From Terriglobus saanensis SP1PR4 (GTDB taxonomy: Bacteria; Acidobacteriota; Terriglobia; Terriglobales; Acidobacteriaceae): a stretch of DNA of 64,000 nucleotides. The DNA is taken from the NCBI RefSeq assembly GCF_000179915.2, contig NC_014963.1, positions 2,294,001 through 2,358,000 on the forward strand, written 5' to 3'. The notes beneath the pieces are model-generated. The model saw only the letters and a list, made by a program, of their open reading frames with translations. It made no database searches and was not told where the DNA came from. Position 1 is the stretch's first letter; the number at the start of each line of letters is the position of its first letter. This document shows positions 16,012 to 25,398 of the stretch, piece after piece. The translations under genes and the position numbers were made by a program.

Positions 16012-18399
16012 GTGAGCCAAAGATTGATTTCCGCCTTCGTCGCGATGGGTATGCTCTATGGAGCAAGCATTCACGCACAACAAGACCAAACAGCAACACA
16101 GACTGCTCCGGGTTCGCAGGTTGCTCAGGCTACGCCTGATCCTCAGGCCATCCCTAAGCCAACCGCCAAAGACGAGGTCACTGTGACGGCGTCTGGTGAG
16201 ATCCGTAGTGAGCAATCGATCGGTTCCAAGGCGCTGCTCGAAGCTGCACCCGGCACAAGCCCGATTGCCGTGCTCGCACGCCTGCCCAGCGTGAGCGTGA
16301 CCTCCGCCGATCCGTACGGTGCCTATGAGTGGGCTCTGCGTATCTCGGTGCGTGGATTTAATCAGAACCAGTTAGGTTTCACTCTCGATGATGTGCCACT
16401 GGGAGATATGTCCTACGGGAATTTGAACGGCCTGCATATCAGCCGCGCGATCATCGACGAAAACATGGGACGCGTCACGCTTTCGCAGGGGACCGGTGCC
16501 CTGGATACAGCTTCGACCAGCAATCTCGGCGGTGCGATCCAGTTCTTTTCGACCGATCCTCTGGATCAGACGCACGTCTCCGCAACGCAAACCTTTGGCA
16601 GCTTCCGTGGCCATCGCACGTTTGCCCGGTATGACAGCGGTCTACTGCGTACCCATACGAAATTCTTTGTCGATGGTGTCTATCAGCTCTCCGATAAGTG
16701 GAAGGGTGCGGGACAGATCAATCAAAAATACTTCCAGATCAATACGAAGCTGGTGCAGTTCATCGGCAACAAAGGTGTCTTCACCTTCTATGCCGACTAC
16801 TCCGATCGTCGCGAAGTCGACTATCAGGATCTCAACAAGATATGGACGCAGAAGCTGGGCTATAACTGGGACAACTTTGGCGACTGGGGTAAGTCCATCC
16901 AGGCAGCAAACGCCTGCAACGGTGTAGGGAACTATCCTTCGCCAGTCAATGTTCTTGCCGCGAGTGAAGACCCATGCGATGCCGGATATTACGGCGGCTC
17001 CGGTCTGCGTAAGGACTTCCTGACCTACATCAACTACAAGATGGCTTTGACCAGCAAGTTGACCTGGAAAACCACGGCCTATGGACATCACAACGACGGC
17101 CGCGGACTTTGGTTCACGCCGTATCAGCCGACCTTGGTCTCCCCCACTGTCTCCGTGTCTCCTATCTCACTCCGCACAACGGAGTATGGAATCCAACGAG
17201 GCGGCTTTCTGACTGCGCTTTCTTATGAGAGCGGTCGTCATACGTTGGAAGGTGGCGTCTGGTTCGAGAAGGAGAGCTTCGATATCGCGCGGCGCTTTTA
17301 TGCGACCAGCCTAGCCGGTCCGGAGCATTCGCTCTATTCTTTCCCGTCGAATCCATTTGCGACCCAATGGGCTTATAACTTCCCGACCACCGTGTATCAG
17401 ATCCACCTCCAGGATCTCTATAAAATTACGCCTTCCGTCAGCGTTTCGGCGGGATTCAAAACCTCTGAGACAAATGCAACAGGCAATCTGACGGCATTCA
17501 ACACTGGCATCCCACTGAGTGCGACGATTCAGGCTTCCAACTATGCTCAGGGAAGTTTGCAATCCGGTAAGGCCTTTCTGCCGCAGTTTGGTGTGAATTG
17601 GAAGCTGAATAAGAGCAACGAAATCTTCGCAGATGTCGCGGAGAACGTACGCGCGTATCAGATGGGTGGCAACGGGATTGCTTCGTCGCCCTGGGGCACC
17701 TCGCAGGCTGGATTCGATGCTCTGAAAAATACGTTGAAGCCCGAAAGCTCCTGGAGCGAAGAGGTAGGTTATCGCTACACCGGCGCTAGAGTGACGGCGC
17801 AAGCCAACTACTTTCACGTGAACTTCTCCAACCGCCTGCTGGCGATTCAGCAAGGTCCTGCCATCGCTGGCGGAGCCTCGTTGCTCTCCAACGTAGGTGG
17901 CGTAACCACGAACGGTGTGGACGCCGCCGCTTCGGTCCGCATCGCATCGGACTGGACGTTCTACAACGCCATCACGCTAAACAAATCCACCTACGATTCG
18001 GATGTGACGACGGGCGCGGGCACGATTGCCACCAGCGGCAAAGTCACAGTCGATGCGCCTCAGTTCCTCTATAAAGACGAACTCTCCTACCACCGGAAGG
18101 GTTTCGACGCGCACATCGGTGCGGACTTCATGTCGAAGCGCTACTTCACGTACACCAATGACAGCAGCGTCGACGGTCGTTTCCTTTCGGACTTCGGCAC
18201 CAGCTATCACGTCGACGAAGCGGGCCTCTTCAGTGAAGTCAAACTGCAGTTCAACATCTACAACCTCGCCAACGCAAAGTATTATTCCTCCATCGGAACG
18301 AATGGCTTTATCGCCGCCGATCCTTCGCAGGTAGCCAATAACACTCTCCAGGTGGGCGCTCCACGAGCATTTACCGGTACCTTATCGGTGAAGTTCTAA
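16012..18399 (+). CDS. TonB-dependent outer-membrane receptor
   Basis: The GTG at 16012 gives a normal signal peptide (LISAFVAMGMLYGASIHAQ) and has GGAGAG just upstream; an ATG at 15967 would add 15 polar residues. The plug domain spans about residues 45-180 (DEVTVTASGEIRS, LARLPSVSVTSADPYGAYEW, RISVRGFNQNQLGFTLDDVP, LGGAIQFFS). The remainder is a 22-strand barrel ending in an aromatic C-terminal strand (RAFTGTLSVKF) as needed for BAM insertion. It imports a substrate such as a siderophore or glycan using TonB energy; the ligand cannot be told. No TonB/ExbBD or ABC genes adjoin. Confidence 0.92.
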   Translation: MSQRLISAFVAMGMLYGASIHAQQDQTATQTAPGSQVAQATPDPQAIPKPTAKDEVTVTASGEIRSEQSIGSKALLEAAPGTSPIAVLARLPSVSVTSADPYGAYEWALRISVRGFNQNQLGFTLDDVPLGDMSYGNLNGLHISRAIIDENMGRVTLSQGTGALDTASTSNLGGAIQFFSTDPLDQTHVSATQTFGSFRGHRTFARYDSGLLRTHTKFFVDGVYQLSDKWKGAGQINQKYFQINTKLVQFIGNKGVFTFYADYSDRREVDYQDLNKIWTQKLGYNWDNFGDWGKSIQAANACNGVGNYPSPVNVLAASEDPCDAGYYGGSGLRKDFLTYINYKMALTSKLTWKTTAYGHHNDGRGLWFTPYQPTLVSPTVSVSPISLRTTEYGIQRGGFLTALSYESGRHTLEGGVWFEKESFDIARRFYATSLAGPEHSLYSFPSNPFATQWAYNFPTTVYQIHLQDLYKITPSVSVSAGFKTSETNATGNLTAFNTGIPLSATIQASNYAQGSLQSGKAFLPQFGVNWKLNKSNEIFADVAENVRAYQMGGNGIASSPWGTSQAGFDALKNTLKPESSWSEEVGYRYTGARVTAQANYFHVNFSNRLLAIQQGPAIAGGASLLSNVGGVTTNGVDAAASVRIASDWTFYNAITLNKSTYDSDVTTGAGTIATSGKVTVDAPQFLYKDELSYHRKGFDAHIGADFMSKRYFTYTNDSSVDGRFLSDFGTSYHVDEAGLFSEVKLQFNIYNLANAKYYSSIGTNGFIAADPSQVANNTLQVGAPRAFTGTLSVKF

Positions 18400-18515
18400 G
18401 CCACAGACCAGAACGTCAGACACAGGCCCCTTCGCAGATATAGCGCGTGGGGGCCTGTGCCTTGTGCGAGGTACAGCACCGGTTCTCCTGAGACAATCAA
18501 GGGACGGAGAACCTC

Positions 18516-19112
18516 ATGACAGCGGACCAGAAGAAAGACACAAAGCCGCGTTGCAGATGGGCCGAGAATGACTCATTGATGCGCGAGTACCACGACCAGG
18601 AGTGGGGCGTCCCCGAGTACGACAGTCGCGCTCTCTGGGAGTTGCTCATGCTGGAGGGCTTTCAGGCAGGTCTTTCATGGCTCGTCGTGCTCAGAAAGCG
18701 TGAGGCCTTTCAGGCTTCCTTTCGCCAGTTCGATCCGGCCAAAGTTGCACGCTTCACCGAAGCTGACATCCAGAGACTTCTGGAAGAACCGCGCATCATC
18801 CGGTCTCGCGCCAAGATCGAAGCGACCATCAAGGGCGCTCAGATCTTTATCGACATGAAGAAATCCGGAGAGGACTTCGCGACCTTCGTCTGGGGTATGG
18901 CGGGAAACAAGCCGATACAAAACAGCGGTCCCGTGCTGGCGGAGACGGATCTCTCGGCTGAGATGTCCAAACAACTTAAAAAGCGTGGCTTCAAGTTCGT
19001 TGGTCCCGTCATCGTCTACGCCTTCATGCAGGCGGCCGGAATCGTGAATGATCACAGCGAGCTATGCTTTCGCCGTAAAGCAGTAACCCGTCTGAAGCAC
19101 GGCAAACTGTAA
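18516..19112 (+). CDS. tag: DNA-3-methyladenine glycosylase I
   Basis: Excises 3-methyladenine from alkylated DNA, starting base excision repair. The N-terminal CRWAEND and YHDQEWG carry the zinc-ligand Cys and His equivalents, and the C-terminal NDHSELCFR carries the second His/Cys pair. The active-site Glu and Trp lie in LMLEGFQAGLSW. Length (198 residues) fits the family. The upstream ACGGAGAACCTC supplies the ribosome site. Confidence 0.95.
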   Translation: MTADQKKDTKPRCRWAENDSLMREYHDQEWGVPEYDSRALWELLMLEGFQAGLSWLVVLRKREAFQASFRQFDPAKVARFTEADIQRLLEEPRIIRSRAKIEATIKGAQIFIDMKKSGEDFATFVWGMAGNKPIQNSGPVLAETDLSAEMSKQLKKRGFKFVGPVIVYAFMQAAGIVNDHSELCFRRKAVTRLKHGKL

Positions 19113-19116
19113 AGCC

Positions 19117-19142
19117 TGACCATGAAGAATGCTTCATGGTCA
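19117..19142. terminator. Hairpin between convergent tag and TetR genes
   Basis: An 11-bp perfect stem (TGACCATGAAG / CTTCATGGTCA) with loop AATG, beginning a few bases after the tag stop and overlapping the TetR stop codon. It lacks a clean T run but is placed to end both transcripts. Confidence 0.5.
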
Positions 19143-19790
19143 AAGCCCGTTTTCGACCATCACCACCAAGCGTTCCGTGAGCGCCTGAATGTGCTTCGCA
19201 GGCACAACGCTCAGCGGTCCTTCAATGACCAGAAACGCAAAGCCATGTACTGCAGACCAGGCAAGATACTCTGCCCCCTGCCTGCGTTCCGAGGGAAATA
19301 CACCCGCCTTCACCATCATGTCTAGCGCGGAGCTGAGTAACTGAAAGGGATTGAGGCCACTGCGGCCTGCCTTAGCTGCATCGACATCGCCCTCAACTTT
19401 TCCGGGAGCCGAAAATGCCGTGCGGAAAAGTCCTGGTTCCGCCAGGGCAAATTTGATGTATCCCGTTCCAACGGCCCGTAAGGTAGCTCGTGCGACCTCA
19501 GCCGCATGCTTAACCGGCTTGACCTTGGCAATCTCTTCCTCGATCGCGATGGCGAGAGAGGATAATGCAGAAGCCCGCACCGCCTGGAGAAGATCTTCGT
19601 GGCTTGCGAAGTGCCGATAGGCGGCATTCGGAGCGACTCCCGCCTGTCGCGTGGCTTCTCTTAGGACGATCGCCCTCGGGCCGCCCTCGCGGGCTAGTTC
19701 AATCCCTGCCTCAAGCAGAACTCGTCGTAAATCCCCATGACGAAAGGTCTTTCTCTGTGGTACCTGGCCCGCACTTGATTTTTTTATCAC
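19140..19790 (-). CDS. TetR-family transcriptional regulator
   Basis: The N-terminal domain (residues 16-65) has the TetR HTH: LRRVLLEAGIELAREGG, then LREATRQAGVAPNAAYRHFAS, with the HEDLLQAV recognition exit. The C-terminal domain resembles TetR_C_33-like ligand-binding domains (GLFRTAFSAPG, WSAVHGFAFLVIEGPL). The start is GTG. A pair of 15-bp repeats just upstream (19794-19842) probably binds it, so it should repress itself and the divergent VOC-sialidase-MoaD genes. The inducer is unknown. Confidence 0.88.
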   Translation of the reverse strand: MIKKSSAGQVPQRKTFRHGDLRRVLLEAGIELAREGGPRAIVLREATRQAGVAPNAAYRHFASHEDLLQAVRASALSSLAIAIEEEIAKVKPVKHAAEVARATLRAVGTGYIKFALAEPGLFRTAFSAPGKVEGDVDAAKAGRSGLNPFQLLSSALDMMVKAGVFPSERRQGAEYLAWSAVHGFAFLVIEGPLSVVPAKHIQALTERLVVMVENGL

Positions 19791-19793
19791 GGT

Positions 19794-19842
19794 TGTGGAC
19801 AGTGTACATTTTCCTCTGATATGTTTCTGTGGACGCTGTACA
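19794..19842. promoter_or_regulatory. Paired 15-bp operator candidate between TetR and VOC genes
   Basis: Two direct copies, TGTGGACAGTGTACA (19794-19808) and TGTGGACGCTGTACA (19828-19842), differ at two positions and are 34 bp apart. Each is an imperfect palindrome with TGT..AC...GT..ACA symmetry, typical of TetR sites. The first copy abuts the TetR start codon and the second lies about 65 bp before the divergent gene. Confidence 0.65.
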
Positions 19843-19906
19843 CATCTGTGTTAGAGGTGGTACTTAGCGTCAGAAATATCGCTGCCTTGCAAGAAAGGTT
19901 CAGTCC

Positions 19907-20374
19907 ATGGGTGCTCTGACAAGCTTTCCTCGCATCACGCCTTTTCTATGGTTCGATAACAATGCGGAGGAGGCGGTAGAGTTTTATCTCTCCGTCTTCA
20001 AGAACTCCCGTCAGCTTACGGTGCTGCGGAATTCCGAAGGCGGTCCCGCTCCGGCGGGAACTGTGCTCACGATCGCGTTTGAACTGGACGGCCAGCCCTT
20101 CACGGCGCTCAATGGTGGTCCACACTTCAAGTTCACAGAAGCCGTTTCCTTCGTCGTGCGTTGTGACTCTCAGCAGGAGATCGACGAATATTGGGCGAAG
20201 CTCTCCGCTGGAGGAAGTGAAGTGCAGTGCGGCTGGCTCAAGGATAAGTTCGGCCTCTCCTGGCAGATTGTTCCCGCAAATCTATCCGATCTCGTCAAAA
20301 ACCCAAAGGCCATGCAGGCCTTAATGAAGATGACGAAGCTCAACATCGACGAACTTGAACGCGCAGCACAATAG
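19907..20374 (+). CDS. VOC-superfamily (PhnB/glyoxalase-like) protein
   Basis: The sequence ITPFLWFDNNAEEAVEFYLS, FELDGQPFTALNGGP, FKFTEAVSFVVRCDSQQE, LKDKFGLSWQIVP and the final LMKMTKLNIDELERA are signatures of the PhnB-like branch of the vicinal-oxygen-chelate fold, often annotated 3-demethylubiquinone-9 methyltransferase-like. It is a small cytoplasmic dimer-forming protein; substrate is unknown. It is the first gene after the TetR operator region and 21 bp upstream of the propeller gene, so it probably leads the operon. Confidence 0.9.
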   Translation: MGALTSFPRITPFLWFDNNAEEAVEFYLSVFKNSRQLTVLRNSEGGPAPAGTVLTIAFELDGQPFTALNGGPHFKFTEAVSFVVRCDSQQEIDEYWAKLSAGGSEVQCGWLKDKFGLSWQIVPANLSDLVKNPKAMQALMKMTKLNIDELERAAQ

Positions 20375-20395
20375 ATCCGAACGGAGGGACTGTTC

Positions 20396-21511
20396 ATGAG
20401 TCAGGTAAGACTTCTTGTAGGTACGCGAAAGGGCGCGTTCGTTCTCACAGCAGACGGCACAAGAAAGAACTGGTCGATCTCCGGCCCGCACTTTGCCGGA
20501 TGGGAGATCTACCATCTCAAAGGTTCGCCGGTTGATCCTAACCGCATCTACGCCTCGCAGACGTCGGGTTGGTTCGGGCAGGTTGTGCAGCGTTCGGACG
20601 ACGGCGGGCTTACGTGGAACGCAGTCGGCAACAAGTTCCTCTATGACGGGGTCGCCGGGACGCACCAGTGGTACGACGGTACGCCCCATCCCTGGGAGTT
20701 CAAGCGCATCTGGCATCTGGAGCCGTCGCTCACCTGTGCAGACACACTTTACGCCGGGGCAGAAGACGCCGCTTTGTTTCACTCCAGCGACGGCGGCAAT
20801 ACATGGAGCGAGTTCGCTGGTCTGCGCAACCACGGGACCGGCCCCGCCTGGCAACCGGGCGCGGGCGGCATGTGCCTCCACTCCATCCTGATCGACCCTG
20901 CGAACCCACAGCGTATCTTTATCGCTATCTCCGCCGCCGGGGCCTTTCGCACGGACGACGGAGGACAAACCTGGAAGCCGATCAACCGCGGCCTGCACTC
21001 AAAGTACATTCCGGATCCAACCGCGGAAGTCGGCCACTGCGTCCACCATATTGCCATGCACCCGTCACGTTCAGACACGCTCTTCATGCAGAAACACTGG
21101 GACGTAATGCGCTCCGACGATGCGGGCGAGTCATGGCGCGAGATCAGCGGAAACCTGCCCACCGATTTCGGCTTTGTCATCGACGTTCATGCGCATGAAC
21201 CGGAAACTCTCTACGTCGTTCCGATCAAGAGCGACTCCGAACATTTTCCCATCGACGGAAAGCTACAGGTCCACCGAAGTCGCAGCGGCGGCAACGAATG
21301 GGAGCCACTTACCAAGGGGCTTCCACAAAATAACTGCTATGTGAACGTTCTGCGCGACGCCATGGCTGTCGACACGCTGGACTCCTGTGGCGTCTACTTC
21401 GGCACCACAGGCGGACAGGTCTATGTCTCACCCGACTCCGGCGACACATGGGAACCCATCGTGCACGATCTTCCTGGGGTGCTCTCCATCGAAGTGCAGA
21501 CGCTCCCATGA
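20396..21511 (+). CDS. Asp-box (BNR/sialidase-like) beta-propeller protein
   Basis: The protein has five Asp-box motifs S/T-x-D-x-G-x-T/S-W ([40 protein letters not shown]), so it is a propeller like sialidases and sortilin VPS10. No signal peptide is seen, and it begins [17 protein letters not shown], suggesting a cytoplasmic protein. Sialidase catalytic residues cannot be confirmed; many such proteins have no known activity. The site GGAGGG precedes the ATG. Its stop overlaps the start of the ubiquitin-like gene (ATGA), so the two are translationally coupled. Confidence 0.88.
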   Translation: MSQVRLLVGTRKGAFVLTADGTRKNWSISGPHFAGWEIYHLKGSPVDPNRIYASQTSGWFGQVVQRSDDGGLTWNAVGNKFLYDGVAGTHQWYDGTPHPWEFKRIWHLEPSLTCADTLYAGAEDAALFHSSDGGNTWSEFAGLRNHGTGPAWQPGAGGMCLHSILIDPANPQRIFIAISAAGAFRTDDGGQTWKPINRGLHSKYIPDPTAEVGHCVHHIAMHPSRSDTLFMQKHWDVMRSDDAGESWREISGNLPTDFGFVIDVHAHEPETLYVVPIKSDSEHFPIDGKLQVHRSRSGGNEWEPLTKGLPQNNCYVNVLRDAMAVDTLDSCGVYFGTTGGQVYVSPDSGDTWEPIVHDLPGVLSIEVQTLP

Positions 21512-21813
21512 AGTCCGTCGTCCACGTAGAGCTACCAGCGAATCTCTGCCTGCTCGCCAAAGTGAGCCATCTCGTAGAGGTCTCCATCGAAGGCTCCGTC
21601 ACGCAACGAGCCATTCTCAACGCACTCGAGGCAGAGTACCCGATGCTGCAAGGCACCATGCGTGACCACACCAGCAAACTCCGTCGCCCCTTCATCCGCT
21701 TCTTCGCCTGCGATCAGGAGCTCTCCCACCTCTCTCCGGATGACCCGCTCCCCGAAGCCGTGGCACAGGGTTCCGAACCCTTTCTTGTCGTCGGTGCGAT
21801 TGCTGGGGGCTAG
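21508..21813 (+). CDS. MoaD/ThiS-family ubiquitin-like protein with C-terminal Gly-Gly
   Basis: I start at the ATG inside the ATGA overlap with the propeller gene. The 101-residue product has the beta-grasp pattern of MoaD/ThiS proteins ([37 protein letters not shown]) and ends AIAGG, the diglycine needed for adenylation, thiocarboxylation or conjugation. It is longer than MoaD (about 80). There is no E1-like MoeB/ThiF gene nearby. Pairing with an Asp-box propeller is known to me from annotations in other bacteria, without an established function. Confidence 0.85.
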   Translation: MKSVVHVELPANLCLLAKVSHLVEVSIEGSVTQRAILNALEAEYPMLQGTMRDHTSKLRRPFIRFFACDQELSHLSPDDPLPEAVAQGSEPFLVVGAIAGG

Positions 21814-21993
21814 GTCAATCATTCGCTACCGCATTTCGGAGAATTTCTCCTTGTAGCTTTTTGCGGATTCGCTTAGTCTTTCCCGATCCGCGCTTCATCT
21901 TTCCACGGCGTCACATGCCGATGTTGTTTTCCGGCATAACGAACGTGGCAGACCGTTCCGCAGAAGGGCCCAAATCCATGATTGGAGTCTTCT

Positions 21994-23343
21994 ATGCGCC
22001 GAGCAAAGTTCTGCATCCAGTTATTTCTGCTATTTCTTGTCGTCTCGTTTTTCCCGGCGCAGTTTTCCGGCCAGGGAACGCAGACAGCGCCGTCGCCTCT
22101 GTGGAGCGCGAACCATCCCGTCGACTGGTGGTTTGCCTTCAAGTTCAACGCCGAAACCTTTCCTCGTCCCACCACTTCGGTTCCTGCCTGCATGTTTGGC
22201 GGCACCCCGGGTGGCACGAGAAAATACACCAGGATCGGGCAGAGCTACGTTGCGGCCAGCAGTGAACATGCGGCTCTTGCAAAGGGGCCGGGATACTTGG
22301 GCGATAGCCTCGCCGATCCCGTGGGCGCGACCTTCGACGAGGTTTACAACGGGGACCTCTCCTACATCGTCTGGAACGACCAGTTCTATCGCAGTCCTGT
22401 ACTCGCCTGCGAAGGCTCCTCCGCCGTGGAGTGTGGCGCGAAGTGGGGTCATTCCAAAGGCATGCTCGCGTGGAATGACGATGGAAATGGCTTCATCCTG
22501 CAAGTCACGACGCCCTCCTGGCCGGGCGCAGGCAACAGCGCCAATCCCAGAGCCGGAGACGGCAATTCGCTTGGCTGCGTCAACGATGACGATGTCGATC
22601 TCAGCCAGGGTTTCTTCGCGCTTAAGCTGACCAAGGATGACCTGCTGAAAGTGCTCGCAGCCCTGCAGACCGAAGGGGCAGTGACCGATCCCAGTAATCC
22701 GCAAATTGCAAAAATTGGAGGACCGCAGGAGGCGAAGGACGCCGCCGCAAAGCTGGGCAGTCCCAATACGACCTCCACCTTCACGCAGGCGACTCTCTCC
22801 TCCGGTGTCCAGGTGATCGCCAAAGCGGGCGGTCTGGCCGCACCTCCGTGGCAGTTTGTGTCAGCGGTTCTTGGTAAAGTGCCGCTGCGTGTCGCCACGT
22901 TCTGGCAGGGAGCCCTGATCTACTCCACGCCCGGCCGCACGAAGCCCGACTGCTGGCCGACGGCGCTTCAATCCCTCAGCCCTGGAACGGTGCAGATCGT
23001 AAAGACGGGCATCTGGGATGGCACAACGATCGGCCTCACCGGCACGTCGCAGAAGGACGCATCCGGAAACTCGCTGGGAGCGAACCACGCCAAGATAGGG
23101 GTATCCACCGGCAGTGGTAGTCCGCTCACTATCTTCGCCGATATGAATCAGGACGGAGCTATCTCTCCGGTTGGAAAACTCACCTGCTCAAGCTCACAGA
23201 ATGCCCGAGGTGGCCTTTTCTTCGTCGTGGAAAATGAAGATCTGCATAAGAGCGTGACCGCTCTCCTGACCGGAAAGTATGCTCCTTCCAAGGCTCCTGC
23301 CGCGACACGTACCGCTGGAACAACCAGCGCTGCCACGCATTAA
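21994..23343 (+). CDS. Secreted deoxyribonuclease II homologue
   Basis: DNase II hydrolyses DNA without divalent metal, leaving 3'-phosphates. The ATG at 21994 has GGAG six bases upstream and gives a signal peptide (RAKFCIQLFLLFLVVSFFPA). The family motifs are present: PVDWWFAFKF at the mature N-terminus, the first HxK in GHSKGMLAWNDD (about residue 152) with FILQVTTPSWPG, and the second HxK in ANHAKIGVS (about residue 364) with FADMNQ. Several cysteines fit the disulfide-rich fold. It ends in a low-complexity Ala/Thr tail. DNase II is mainly an animal lysosomal enzyme; bacterial homologues are rare (Burkholderia). It is likely exported and could scavenge extracellular DNA. Confidence 0.85.
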   Translation: MRRAKFCIQLFLLFLVVSFFPAQFSGQGTQTAPSPLWSANHPVDWWFAFKFNAETFPRPTTSVPACMFGGTPGGTRKYTRIGQSYVAASSEHAALAKGPGYLGDSLADPVGATFDEVYNGDLSYIVWNDQFYRSPVLACEGSSAVECGAKWGHSKGMLAWNDDGNGFILQVTTPSWPGAGNSANPRAGDGNSLGCVNDDDVDLSQGFFALKLTKDDLLKVLAALQTEGAVTDPSNPQIAKIGGPQEAKDAAAKLGSPNTTSTFTQATLSSGVQVIAKAGGLAAPPWQFVSAVLGKVPLRVATFWQGALIYSTPGRTKPDCWPTALQSLSPGTVQIVKTGIWDGTTIGLTGTSQKDASGNSLGANHAKIGVSTGSGSPLTIFADMNQDGAISPVGKLTCSSSQNARGGLFFVVENEDLHKSVTALLTGKYAPSKAPAATRTAGTTSAATH

Positions 23344-23383
23344 TAAGTCCTTTTTCATCCCTGGAGGGATCTTTCGATACGCG

Positions 23384-25225
23384 CTAGAAGCGCCCAAGAA
23401 CGATTCTCACGGCCATAGGACCACGGCGCGCAGAGGCAGGCGGCACCGGATCTCCGGATGTAGCCTGATCTGCTGCGGCACTTGTACGAGCACTGGGATC
23501 AGGAAAGCGGATGCCGCGATCGGTTTCGTCGCCGTTGAGAATCCGGGTCATATGCCAAACCTCCGCGGCTCCGGGCGTCGTTCCTGGCGTGTAATAGCCC
23601 TCTTCGGCGGTGAGGATCTGCATGCGGATTCCGGTAAGCAGGCCGGGACGATGAAAGAAGACTGCGCCGCCGATTCCAGTGAGCAGGTACTCATCCGGTC
23701 CCAATTGAGCGACCATGATTCGTCCTTCCTTGTTCGAGGAGCCCGGTGCAGCTTCGCCGTCCTTCTGAGGGAAGCCGAAGCGTACCTCTGCTACCCACGC
23801 ACCTGCAGCGTCTGCGATCTGCGTGGTCACTGTACCTGCCTGCTCTATAGGCACCATAGCGTTCGCCAGACGAACCTGGCCGATCAGAGCATTCTTGCTA
23901 TTTGCGTCCGCTCCGCGCTTCGAAGCACCCTCGTTGGCCGCGAACAACTTCTCCTGATCGACGCCGCCTGCGGATTCAATAAACGTCTTCACCTTGCCTG
24001 CATAGTTCAGCTTGGCGACAGTCCGCTGCATCGGCCCCAGCAGGGCAAAGTTCTCCGCGTGAGCACGAGGAACGGAACCCGTTTGCAGGAAACCCGTCCA
24101 ATCAACGCCAAACGGAGAAAACCCGAGCGCGCCCTGTCCCAGAGCGGCGAAGAAGAACGGAGCGTAGTTGTTTCCTTGCCCGACCTCCGGAATCCAGAGC
24201 GGGTTATCAGGCCGTGAATACGTGTTGAACATGTCCAGAACGAAGTCGACGTTGTTCGAGTAGATGTCCGGCCCGATCATATCGATTGAGGGCGCCGCAG
24301 CCTTCCAGAGCGAAAGCATCCCCTGGTTCGGGCCGCCCGACGGATAGCCGATACCCGCCGTGGGGATGTGGCGCTCCGGTAGCTCGCCGGGAGGATAGGC
24401 AAGCCAGACGTTGCAGTAGAAAGGAATATTCAACTCCCGCTTACCGGCTTCAGCAACGGCGTTGATGTACCGTGCCTGATGCCAGGCCTGAAAAGCCTCG
24501 TCCGCATTGCCGGCAAAGATCTCCGTCCAGGTTCCCGGCTTCTTGCCCAAGGCCTTCACCAGCTCCGTGGGAACCTGTCCAGCAAACTCCCGGTTCGATG
24601 ACGGCGAAAAGTCCCGCGCTGAGCCGATTCCGCCGGATTCGTTCTCCACCTGCATCATGAGCACCGTGTGCTCGGTTCCGTCTTTTTCCGCGATGTGGTG
24701 CATCAGTGCTGCGAAGGCCTTGCGATCCGCCTCCATGTTTGCGGGAGCATTGGCTGAGAGGTCATCGATCGGTGCGCCTGCAAGGTTGATCATGCGAGGG
24801 AAGTGCTCCGGATCGCGCTTCACCCACTGCGGGACGTAGTGGTCGTTCCCGTTCTTCCACGTTCCGAACCAGAGCAGCACCAGATGCAGGTTATGCTCAC
24901 GCGCACCGTCGATCAGGGCGTCGACGTTCGTCCAGTCGAAGCGCCCTGGCTGTGGCTCGATCTGTTCCCAGTAGACCGGAGCCTCGCCTGTGTTGACGTG
25001 CATGGCTTCAAGAGCAGGCCAGACCTTTGGAAGCATCTCCGGCCACGCACTGGAGTTACCAATCTGTGCACCGAGCACAAGGTACGGCGATCCATCCACC
25101 AGTAAGGCGTATCGCCCATTCTCGGTTACCAACTTTGGTGCGGAGTTCTGCGCCGACAGAAGTAAGGAAGATGCGCCCAACGAGATAGCTACAGCGAATC
25201 GTAAGAGAGTGTAAGGAAAAAGCAT
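23384..25225 (-). CDS. Secreted GH35-like beta-galactosidase family protein (DUF5597 type)
   Basis: The ATG at 25225 has GGGAGAA upstream and gives a signal peptide ending LLLSAQ. The barrel carries LVDGSPYLVLGAQIGNSSAW, VNTGEAPVYWEQIEPQPGRF with DWT, LVLLWFGTWKNG, and MMQVENESG; the latter contains the NE pair of clan GH-A acid/base residues. The second catalytic Glu is probably in LWIPEVGQG. The C-terminal part is a beta domain (DUF5597-like). The substrate is probably a plant or fungal galactoside, by family. It lies alone, downstream of lpxD. Confidence 0.88.
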   Translation of the reverse strand: MLFPYTLLRFAVAISLGASSLLLSAQNSAPKLVTENGRYALLVDGSPYLVLGAQIGNSSAWPEMLPKVWPALEAMHVNTGEAPVYWEQIEPQPGRFDWTNVDALIDGAREHNLHLVLLWFGTWKNGNDHYVPQWVKRDPEHFPRMINLAGAPIDDLSANAPANMEADRKAFAALMHHIAEKDGTEHTVLMMQVENESGGIGSARDFSPSSNREFAGQVPTELVKALGKKPGTWTEIFAGNADEAFQAWHQARYINAVAEAGKRELNIPFYCNVWLAYPPGELPERHIPTAGIGYPSGGPNQGMLSLWKAAAPSIDMIGPDIYSNNVDFVLDMFNTYSRPDNPLWIPEVGQGNNYAPFFFAALGQGALGFSPFGVDWTGFLQTGSVPRAHAENFALLGPMQRTVAKLNYAGKVKTFIESAGGVDQEKLFAANEGASKRGADANSKNALIGQVRLANAMVPIEQAGTVTTQIADAAGAWVAEVRFGFPQKDGEAAPGSSNKEGRIMVAQLGPDEYLLTGIGGAVFFHRPGLLTGIRMQILTAEEGYYTPGTTPGAAEVWHMTRILNGDETDRGIRFPDPSARTSAAADQATSGDPVPPASARRGPMAVRIVLGRF

Positions 25226-25398
25226 TGCGAGTTCTCCCGGTATGGCGTGGCGGACAGCCAACTGCATTATGCACATTTGAAGTCCGACCCCGCTACCCAC
25301 AGAAGGAGACACCATTCACTCGCATCCATTCCAACGAGCTTCAATTCGTATGGGCATCTGGAAGACAAAAACGGCCGACTCACATTCCACAATCAGCA

